A program made the translations under genes and the position numbers. 64,000 nt of DNA. Source: Rhipidocladum racemiflorum. Taxonomy: Eukaryota > Streptophyta > Magnoliopsida > Poales > Poaceae. The notes beneath the pieces are model-generated. The model saw nothing but the letters and a program-made list of their open reading frames with translations, did not search any database and was not told where the DNA came from. The stretch is from positions 50,861,097 to 50,925,096 of the forward strand of contig CM070584.1 in the NCBI GenBank assembly GCA_036346355.1. Reading direction: 5' to 3'. Below, one piece after another: positions 1 through 8,636 of this stretch. Position 1 is the stretch's first letter. Every line of letters begins with the position of its first letter.

Positions 1-721
1 GGATAGTGTTGCTCCCGCGCTTTGAAAATTGTGGTGCCTCCGATCACTTACGTAATATGTGTAAAAAAGATATACGTATATATATAAATATGATATATAT
101 GGATTTGTATACTCCGTTTTGTACCATAAAAAACTCGCGATTAAAAAAGAAAGGAGTGTATAGGTATCTTCCGGATGTTTTTGTTTTAAATAACATCTAA
201 ATTTTGGACCATATGATTAAAAGTCCAACCGTTAGATCAAATCATAGGATCGGATGCAATTGATACTCCCGAATCTCAACAATGATCCAATGCTCCTAGA
301 TTTGAATGATTTTAACAAACAAAACATCCAGATGATGTTTATCAAATCCCAAAAAAGAATAAGGGAGATGCGTCCTTCTGTTTTTTCTATTCCACTGCAA
401 TTGATTCGCTTCCGGGAGATGAAGGACCCTGTGGGGCAGGTTAACCACCAACATATTCTGGTAGCATTTTTAGTGCCCGTGGTACACTCACAACTGTGTT
501 TCTGCATGTCGCTACTCCTGCTCCACAGCTCCAGTGGGCCATCACTGACACTAGCGCGTACTGGTGACTGACAGCAACTCGTCGCTGGGCATTTCAACGC
601 CTTCGTTTCGTTGTGTTCACTCGTTTGATCGTTTCGCGGTCGAGCAGTGATCTGCGTGTGTCTCCCTGATTCTGCCGTGAAGCTTGCGCTGGTGCCACAC
701 ACCGACCCTGCGGCCACTGAT
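1..721. other. intergenic, no gene recognised
   Basis: AT-rich sequence with only short ORFs that show no recognisable motif or codon bias. I see no RNA gene or clear repeat here. Confidence 0.6.
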
Positions 722-1087
722 CAGGGTTAACGTTATCGTTTCTTTGATTTTCGGTTGAACGGTAAAATTTGATAATCGCAAAAAGCGAACAAAAAATCGT
801 AAAAAATTGCATAAATTCACAAACTAGTTTTTTTTTTTGAAAAAATTCAAAAATCGTGGAAAATCGACGATTATCGGTGGAAAATCGACAACCATGGTGA
901 ACTTCTTTGTGCGGTCGACTTTTTGTGGCGATTTTCGACGATTTTTGATGAAAATCGATCAATTTTCATCGATTTTTGACACGTAAAATTTTTCAAATTT
1001 TTTTTGTGAATCTGACCGGTTTATCGACTGATTTTTAATATTAAACTCCAGCGATACAGACGATTTTCATCGATTTTTGAATCCCTG
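722..1087. mobile_element. hAT-like non-autonomous element, copy 1
   Basis: The stretch starts CAGGGTTAAC and ends TTGAATCCCTG, giving imperfect terminal inverted repeats of the CAGGG type common in hAT elements. The 8-bp flanks CCACTGAT and CCACTCAC agree at 6 of 8 positions, as an aged 8-bp target duplication would. The inside is rich in CGATTTT/AAAATCG words and has no coding capacity. Three further elements of similar style lie at 24050-25123, 30701-30978 and 31867-32740. Confidence 0.6.
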
Positions 1088-1691
1088 CCACTCACTCGAT
1101 CGACCGTCCCCCCTCCCTCTCTCTTTATATATTTATATTTATATATATATATATATATATATAATGAATTAAGTTTATATTTTTATTCTAAAATGTAAAG
1201 AAGATGGCCTATCTAAATATTTTTAATATATCCACAGCTCTAATTTCACAGATATAGTGAACATAAAAATATCCAGATCTATAGATTTAATGACATGATG
1301 CCATTCGAAGATGCTGAGTACAAGCTTGCACCAATGCCCCACCGACGGCGCCACTTGTTGCTTCACCTTGCATTCGGTATCCCGTTAGGAGTAGTTCGCG
1401 CGTCCTCGGCCTTCCAGTCAGACACCGGCGGCGAGGCGATGGAGTGATGGGCACAGCTGGCAAACCACTGACGCGAGGCCGCGGCGTCCACACAAGCCGA
1501 TCTCGAGTTGCAAGCTGCAAGGGCCGGGCCTCCAGCCTCAATCGAGGCCAACTTCAACCAGCCCGAAATCCCGAATTGGATCATGCATGCCTGCTCCAAA
1601 GCTGCTTCTTTTGCCAGTGCAACGGCGTTCCTTCCTTATTAGCCGCAGAGGGACCGGAAGTCATGCATGTGAGTTTTCGTTGCATGATTGG
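1088..1691. other. intergenic with a TA microsatellite
   Basis: A (TA)n run lies at about 1138-1162. The rest up to the target duplication CATAT at 1692-1696 has only short overlapping ORFs without recognisable products. Confidence 0.6.
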
Positions 1692-1696
1692 CATAT

Positions 1697-1717
1697 TGTC
1701 ACACCTGGGGGTCCCAC
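1697..1717 (+). repeat. 5' LTR of the gene-capturing element, first part
   Basis: These 21 bp match the first 21 bp of the 3' LTR at 11203-11223. The LTR continues at 8015 after the inserted Copia element. Confidence 0.92.
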
Positions 1718-2086
1718 TGTTGGTTGATCTCGCGCCCTGATCGGAGGCGCAACCGACCTTTTATGGTTGTGGCGCATTGCACACGCCGCTTATATAAATA
1801 GAGGGATAGACCGCCTGCAGAACCAACGTTCTCTGTGCACACATTCCCACACAAACCCTAAGCGATCCGATCTACTCGTGCGTGTGGAGCAACGGAAGGC
1901 CAGGCCGCTGCTTTGTTCCTCCCGGCGACGACCTGCTCGCCGCCGTTTCTCCTCACCTACGGCGCCACTGCTCCTTCACCATATACGGCAATGGCGTCCT
2001 CAAGCAACAACAATCCAGTAGTTAACTCAAAAGAACCGCATCATCTAGGTGTTTAATCTAGTCATCAAGATCCGTAGAGTTTAACA
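1718..2086 (+). repeat. 5' LTR of the inner Copia element
   Basis: A 369-bp direct repeat matched by 7634-8009. It has a TATA box (TATATAAAT at 1791-1799) for the element's transcript. It is followed by TGGTATCGAGC (2088-2098), which resembles the usual initiator-Met tRNA primer site TGGTATCAGAGC with a small deletion. Confidence 0.92.
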
Positions 2087-3161
2087 ATGGTATCGAGCGA
2101 CGCTTACTTGCCTAGATCTAAACCCTAGTTGTAGTTTCCTTGGGTAAATCCATAGAAAGCATGGCAATTAGAAGGAAGATTCCCAAATCAGTAGATGCAA
2201 TCAAACCAAACCGGATCAAAAGAACAAAAAAAAAAAAAAGAGGGAGGAAAGGAGGAATCCCTCACTGGCTCCCGGCCTTGAGCGCCTCGCGCGCCGTGTG
2301 TCTTTGCGAGCAGCTGACCATTCGGCGTGTGCGCCGCCCTCCGGCGCGCGTTCACGCGTCGCTCGTCGCTCTGGCCGACCTCGGCGTCGCGCCTCCGCGA
2401 GCCGCTCTCGGCGTGGCGTTGCGATGCCACGCCTCTGTGGCATACTTGGCCGCATGGGAATCGCGCCAGCCGCCGTCGCCCGAGAACCCCGCTCCAGATC
2501 CATTTTTTCCGGGAGAATGGGTTAGGGTTTCGCAGGGAGACCGATTTTTTCGGTTTATATTTATTTCGTCCCAAAGCGATCTCGTCCGTTCATTTCAATC
2601 GAACGGCGAAGAATGATCATTTCCTTCGTGGGCTAGGCCTGGTGACGAAGGGGAAGCGCCGGTTTTTTGGGCTGTTCGGCCCAAACAGATTAGCCCCAAA
2701 GTTTATATATATACATATATATATTAAGTGTTCAATTTTGCTATGCATGATGAGCTTGAGTACTGAATTAAAGTTATATTTCCGCTGCAAGTTTAAGTTT
2801 TCTTTTCTCTGATTAAATTGAAACCAACGTGGATATTTAATTAGAGAAAATAGTAAATAAAAAAAAAAAAAAATAGTTTTATAGTATTTCACATAGTTAT
2901 GGTAATTTTATTTTTCTGACCAACGTTAAAAATAATTTTGCCATGACCATGTTAAGAATGAGAGAAAGTTTTTGAATAAAGTTTGCTCTATTCTAATACT
3001 GCCCAACGGTGTTTTAGAAATAGATCAGTCTTTATTAAAGTTGAGAGCATGTTTAATTGACCAACGTTAATTTATTCATGCCAAAGTTTATAATCTTTTA
3101 GTTTACTGATTAAATTCTTGTTTTATTTAATGAAGCTTTTCCAACCAAGATTGCCAATTCC
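2087..3161 (+). other. untranslated leader of the inner Copia element
   Basis: About 1.1 kb between the 5' LTR and the first gag-like reading frame. The first half is GC-rich, the second AT-rich with an A13 run near 2860. The ORFs here show no recognisable product. Confidence 0.6.
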
Positions 3162-4087
3162 TTGAGTGTCTTTCAAGGGCTTGAAAGGTTGAACGGCAAC
3201 AATTACTCCTCATGGAGAGAGAATTTGAGCTTGGCCATGGCTATGGCTGAGATAGATTATGCTTTGCTTCATCCAAGGCCTGTGGCACCGGTTCTGGCAG
3301 CAGCTGGGAGTCCGGAAGCCACAAATAATCTTCTTGGCGTAATTGTCGTATAGTATTGAGAAGGCAAAGTGGGACAACTCAAATAGAAAGTGCCTCATGG
3401 TGATCAAAGGCACCATCATTGAGTCCATAAGGAGCAATCCTGAATGTACAGATGCTCTTGAGTATCTCAAGAAAATAGAAGAAGCGATTCTTTGGATCCA
3501 CAAAGGCCTATGCAGGCACATTAATCAAGAAACTTGTCAATGACAAGTATGATGGATCTGGGCTGCGTAATGGACTGAGCATTAGAGAACATATTCTCAA
3601 GATGTCTAACATGGCTCACTCTCTCACGTCTTTTGACATGCCTTTAAAGAATGATTTCATAGTCCACCTTATCTGGTTTCATTACCAAAAGAATTTGAGA
3701 CTTTTGTTGTAAATTACAACATTAGTGAAGAAAAGTGGTCTATTGAAAAGTGCATTGCCATGTGTGTCCAAGAAGAAGAAAGATTAAAGGCACAAAGGTG
3801 ATGAACTGAATCACGGTTAAACATCCTCAGAAGAAAAAGAATTATTTCCAGATTCAGAACAAGCCAAATTTCAAGAAAGGCAACTACCAAAAGGGCAATT
3901 ATCAGCAGAAAAGGTTCACCAATTTTGAGAAGGGTGAACACTCAAATGGAGGACAGAACTCCAATGGAGGACATGGTTCCAGTGGAGCTGACCTCCTAGG
4001 CCTCAGCCAGATCACATAGACCCAGATACCTGCAGGCGTTGCCATCAGAAAGGGCACCGCATGAAGGATTGTGTTCTTTTCCTCAAG
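3162..4087 (+). pseudogene. Copia gag (broken)
   Basis: Gag would form the particle that packages element RNA. The N-terminal frame at 3162-3353 has the Copia gag hallmark of a short G-x-NYSSW segment. It shifts frame near 3345 and again near 3545. A CCHC zinc knuckle (C-x2-C-x4-H-x4-C, starting CRRCHQKGH) is readable at about 4027-4070. The frameshifts make the product incomplete. Confidence 0.75.
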
Positions 4088-4648
4088 TGGCTGAACAAAA
4101 GAGGTAAAGATCAAGTTACATTCATAGATGAATCCTTGTATATAGATTCACCAACTAGCACTTGGTGGATAGATTCTGGTGCAACTGTTCATGTTGCTAA
4201 TTCTATGCAGGGATTCCATACGAGGAGGATCCTACAAAGAGGAGAAAGAGGAATTAGAGTGGCGAATGGAGTTGAAGCTGATGTGGAAGCCATTGGAGAT
4301 CTTCCATTAGAGTTGGATGGCGGCTTCATACTCCATTTGCGTGATGTTTTGTTAGTGCCTTCTTTAAGAAGGAATTTGATTTCAGTGTCTTGCTTAGATG
4401 ATGAGAACATTCAGTGTCATTTTGGGAATGGAAAGTGTGTAATAAAGTTTAATAATATAGACGTTGGTCTTGCCATCCGACAAGACAAGCTTTATTTGCT
4501 ATCCCATTATGATATTGTGAATGACATAAGTACCTCCTCGAATGCGAAAGTATGCAATGTTAATACAAAGCGAAAGAGAATAGAAAGTGAATCGTCATCG
4601 AAATTATGGCAATTGTCGTTTAGGCCATATTTCGAGGGGGAGAATTGA
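4061..4648 (+). pseudogene. Copia protease region (pol, first part)
   Basis: The frame contains WWIDSGATVH, the D-S-G aspartic protease active-site motif expected in Copia pol, followed by the usual hydrophobic segment with NLISVSCL. It runs towards the pre-integrase domain but shifts frame near 4610, where an extra base disrupts the HCRLGH zinc-binding site. The integrase then continues in another frame. Confidence 0.8.
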
Positions 4649-5573
4649 ACGATTAATCAAAGAAGAAATTGTTCCTCCCCTAGATTTTTCAAACACAGAT
4701 CATTGCATAGATTGTATTAAAAGCAAGTATGTTAAACAAATAAAGAAAGGCGCCAAGCGTAGCACAGGAATCTTGGAAATAATCCACACAGACATTTGTG
4801 GTCCTTTTCCTGTAAAGACAGTGGATGGTTTTGATTCATTCATTACATTCACTGATGACTATTCTCGCTATGGCTACATTTATCCTATCAAAGAAAGATC
4901 AGAAGCATTAGAAAAGTTTAAAATATTTAAAGCTGAAATAGAGAATCAACATGATCTAAAGATTAAAGTAGTAAGATCAGACCGTGGAGGTGAATACTAC
5001 GGTAAACACACCCCTTATGGCCAAGTTCCAGGACCTTTTGCAAGGTACCTGCAGGAAAATGGCATAGTAGCTCAGTATTCTATGCCGGGCGAACCTCAGC
5101 AAAATGGAGTAGCTGAAAGGCGTAACCGTACCTTAATGGATATGGTGAGAAGTATGATAAGTTACTCCACTTTACCGGTTAGTCTATGGATGGAGGCTTT
5201 AAAAACCGCTGCCCATATTCTTAATCGGGTACCCAGTAAGTCGGTGCCTAAAACACCGTATGAGTTATGGACTGGGAGGAAGCCTTCACTAAACTATCTA
5301 CATGTGTGGGGCTGTCCGGCTGAGGCAAAAGTATTCAACCCAAACATAGGAAAGTTAGATCCAAAGACAGTGAGTTGCCATTTCATTGGCTATCCTGAAA
5401 GATCAAAGGGTTATCGCTTTCTCTTGTCCGCAAGACATACCAAGTTTGTAGAAACTAGACACGCTGTGTTTATAGAGGATGATATGATCAAGGGGAGCAT
5501 GGTACCCCGAGAAATTAGCCTTGATGAGAAGCGGGTTTGTGCCCCAACTCCTATGATTCAAGAGCCTTACTGA
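4587..5573 (+). pseudogene. Copia integrase (pol, second part)
   Basis: Integrase joins element cDNA to the host chromosome. The DDE core is visible: first Asp in HTDICGPF, second in RSDRGGEYYG, Glu in NGVAERRNRTL. The N-terminal His/Cys zinc site is damaged by the frameshift near 4610. The domain ends at a stop at 5571-5573, after which the frame changes before the reverse transcriptase. Confidence 0.88.
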
Positions 5574-5717
5574 TACACTGTTGTTCTTTGCATCACTGAA
5601 GTTACAAAGACACTGCCGGTGTTTCTCGAGTTCAACGGTCGGTGTGCGAGGCACTGTTGTGGAGCCCGAGGCCCCTCTTGTTGCTAGTGAGGAACCCGAG
5701 CAGCCTCTGTAGGAGCG

Positions 5718-6545
5718 ATGAACCCGCTCAAGAACCACTTAGAAGATCACAGAGAAGCAGGAGATCGGCTATTCCGTGATTATGAAGTTTATGTCGGTGA
5801 AGACATAGAGATAGAGGGTGATCCCACCTCTTATGAGGAAGCGATGAGAAGTCCCAATTCATCGAAGTGGCTTGTCGCCATGCAAGATGAAATGAGATCC
5901 ATGAGTATAAACAAAGTCTGGATTTAGAAGAAATTCCTAAAGGAGCCAAAACAAGAGGGTTGTAAATGGGTCTACAAAACCAAACGTGACTCCAAAGGGA
6001 ATGTTGAAAGATTTAAAGCTAGACTTGTCGCAAAAGGCTTCACTCAGAGAGAAGGAATAGATTATACCGAAACCTTCTCGCCTGTTTCGACAAAGGATTC
6101 TTTTAGAATCATTATGGCACTCGTTGCACATTATGATTTAGAATTACATCAGATGGATGTTAAGACGGCATTCCTAAATGGGGATTTATATGAAAATGTA
6201 TACATGGCGCAACCCAAAGGTTTTGTCATGAAAGGAAAAGAAAATATGGGATGTCGATTAAAGAAGTCCATTTATGGATTAAAACAAGCGTCTAGACAGT
6301 GGTACATTAAGTTTGATGAAACCATAAGAAATTTTGGGTTCAAAGAGAATGAGGAGGACAACTGCATTTATGCAAAGTTTAGTAGAGGAAAGTATATTTT
6401 CCTAGTTTTATATGTGGATGATATCCTATTAGCAAGCAGTGATCAGGATCTGCTGCTAGAGACAAAGAAGTTCTTGTCCTCAAAGTTTGATATGAAAGAT
6501 CTTGGTGAAGCATCCTATGTATTAGGAATTGAGATACAGAGATAG
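5718..6545 (+). pseudogene. Copia reverse transcriptase (broken)
   Basis: An N-terminal piece (5718-5927, with the EEAMRSPNSSKW segment) ends at a stop at 5925-5927. The domain resumes in another frame with RFKARLVAKGFTQREG near 6010-6060, then LHQMDVKTAFLNGDL and the active site LYVDDILLAS at about 6405-6435. A stop at 6543-6545 follows GIEIQR. The catalytic YVDD box is intact but the polyprotein is not. Confidence 0.88.
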
Positions 6546-6609
6546 AAAAAGAGGGTGCTAGGGCTATCACGAGAAGGCATACATAGAAAGTGTTTTAAAA
6601 AGATATAGT

Positions 6610-7388
6610 ATGCATATGTGTAATGCCACGCCTGCTCCAATAGTCAAGGGCGATAAGTTTGGTAATTTTCAGTGTCCAAAGAACAAGTATGAGATCGATC
6701 AAATGAAATCAGTACCATATGCTTCAGCTGTCGGAAGCATAATGTATGCTCAAATATGTACTCGCCCTGACTTAGCATTTACAACCGGGATGCTTGGAAG
6801 ATATCAGATTAATCCAGGAGTTGATCACTGGAAAGCTGTAAAGAAAGCCTTGCGGTATTTGCAAGGGACAAAGAGCCTCATGCTAACATATAGAAAGTCA
6901 AGTGCCCTAGAAATTATGGGCTATGCAGATGCAGATTGGGCAGGGTGTAAAGACACTGGAAAGTCCACATCAGGATATGTGTTCACCCTTGCCGAGGAGC
7001 TATATCATGGAAAAGTATAAAACAATCGATCGTTGTAACGTCGACAATGCACGCTGAGTTTGTGGCATGCTATGAGGCAACCGGCAGGCAATGTGGTTTA
7101 AAAAGTTTGTACCGGGTTGAGAGTGGTGGATGACATAGAAAAACCACTCAAATTATCTTTGCGACAATGAGCCAAAGAAGATTTTACTCCCACAACAACA
7201 AGTCAAGTGGTGCTGCCAAACACATAGAGATCAAGTTTTATGTTGTGAAGGAGAAAATCCAGGATCAAACAATAGAGCTTGAGCATATAAGCACAAAAGA
7301 CATGTTAGCGGATCCGCTCACCAAAGGTCTTCCTCCCAACGTGTTTGAGAAGCATGTAGCCGGCATGGGTTTAAAGGAAAGACTATGA
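6610..7388 (+). pseudogene. Copia RNase H (broken)
   Basis: The frame 6610-7020 has VGSIMYAQICTRPDLAF and GYADADWAGC, the connection and RNase H start of Copia pol. It breaks near 7005 and resumes at 7167-7388, where the C-terminal LADPLTKGLP motif is clear. RNase H would remove template RNA during reverse transcription. The interruption probably inactivates it. Confidence 0.85.
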
Positions 7389-7633
7389 TTCTGGATAATA
7401 GGGGTCATTGAAAGCAACCATCTCCCACAAAGACAAAGTTATTCTCGCTTTGAAGTAGAGAGGTGTGCTATAGTCATTGAGTTCAAAGAAGACGTGAATC
7501 GATTTGTAGACGCCTTGGTCTTGGTACACTAATCTATGGAGGAGTGGAATGTTAAGTTAAAAGTGTGAGATATAAAAGGTTAATAGATCAAGATATAAAG
7601 TTTCAAAGTTGAATTCGAGATCAAGGGGGAGAA
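7389..7633 (+). other. 3' untranslated part of the inner Copia, with polypurine tract
   Basis: No coding sequence. A purine run (CAAGGGGGAGAA, 7622-7633) touches the 3' LTR and fits the plus-strand primer of the element. Confidence 0.8.
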
Positions 7634-8009
7634 TGTTGGTTGATCTCGCGCCCTGATCGGGGGCGCAACCGACCTTTTATGGTTGTGGCCCCCTGTTGCA
7701 CACGCGCTATATAAATAGAGGGGATAGACCGGCCCAGAGAACCAACGTTCTCTGTGCACACATTCCCACACAAACCCTAAGCGATCCGATCTACTCGTGC
7801 GTGTGGAGCAACGGGAAGGCCAGGCATTCTTTGTTCCTCCCCGGCGACGACCTCGCCTGCTGCCGCCGTTCTCCCTCACCTACGGCGCCACTGCTCCTTC
7901 CCCATCTACGGCAATGGCGTCCTCAAGCAACAACAATCCCGAAGGTAACTCAAAAGAACCGCATCATCTAGGTGTTTAATCTAGGCATCAAGATCCGTAG
8001 AGTTTAACA
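7634..8009 (+). repeat. 3' LTR of the inner Copia element
   Basis: A 376-bp copy of the LTR at 1718-2086 with TATATAAAT at 7708-7716. Against the 5' LTR it shows roughly a dozen substitutions and several 1-3 bp indels, counted by eye. It is followed at once by the target duplication CCCAC (8010-8014). Confidence 0.92.
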
Positions 8010-8014
8010 CCCAC

Positions 8015-8220
8015 ATGTAGGAGAGAGGGAGAGAGTACTTAAGAGGGGAAACACCGGTTGTATTGGAGACAAGAAATGAAATGAAATTACCTTTGCCTGT
8101 TCTTTCTTCTTCCTCACGTTCTTCTCTGTTCTTCCCCATTGTTCTTCCTTCTTTACCGATTTTTGGGTGAATCTGTCCTGAGGTCACGCCCCAGTACCCA
8201 GGTGGCCACGGGCTGTGACA
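8015..8220 (+). repeat. 5' LTR of the gene-capturing element, second part
   Basis: Continues the LTR interrupted at 1717 and matches 11224-11416 apart from about five substitutions and a 13-bp indel. It ends GGCTGTGACA, the inverted partner of the TGTCACA start. Confidence 0.92.
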
Positions 8221-8223
8221 ATT

Positions 8224-8235
8224 TGGTATCAGAGC
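8224..8235 (+). promoter_or_regulatory. primer binding site, initiator-Met tRNA type
   Basis: TGGTATCAGAGC, three bases after the 5' LTR, is the standard plant retrotransposon primer site complementary to the 3' end of initiator-Met tRNA. It shows that the outer element is a genuine LTR retrotransposon despite lacking its own pol. Confidence 0.9.
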
Positions 8236-8240
8236 AAGGA

Positions 8241-8636
8241 TCGATCTATTCGGTTGGGAACGCTTCAAGCCGATTGCGTCCTCCGCCGCCATCTCCGCCG
8301 CCAGCGCCGCCAGCGCCAACTCCGGGTTTCTTCGCCGCCGTCTTCGGATCCACCGCATCCAACTCCAGTACGCAAGTCAGCCGCCACCGACGCTAAGAGA
8401 CCCATCGCCTTCGCCTTCGCCATCAGCCGCCGCCATCTCCGTCGACCGCAACACCACCGCGTCCGTCGTCCGCGCCGCCAGCGCCGATCCGCCGCCGCCG
8501 CTTTTCGGATCTGCACCGCACCTTCTGTTGCCCCGTCGACGGCCTGTTCCGACGGCTTCTCCGACTGCGCCTCACTGTCATCCTCGGCTCCGATCTGCGA
8601 CGCCTCCAGCGACTGCGCCAACCACTGCCGTCGCCG
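8241..8636 (+). other. GC-rich leader of the gene-capturing element
   Basis: Very GC-rich, rich in CCGCCGCC, between the primer site and the ATG of the long ORF. Overlapping ORFs on both strands here reflect base composition. Its origin is unknown; it could be captured 5'UTR or coding exon sequence read out of frame. Confidence 0.5.

Larger units (their letters stand above)
1718..8009 (+). mobile_element. Copia LTR retrotransposon, decayed, nested in a 5' LTR
   Basis: The element is bounded by LTRs beginning TGTTGGTTGATC and ending GAGTTTAACA, with the perfect target duplication CCCAC at 1713-1717 and 8010-8014. Removing it rejoins the 5' LTR of the outer element exactly. The internal order is gag, zinc knuckle, protease, integrase, reverse transcriptase, RNase H, which defines Ty1/Copia. 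The reading frame is broken at several places (near 3350, 3545, 4610, 5575, 5927, 6546 and 7020), so the copy cannot be autonomous. Confidence 0.93.
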
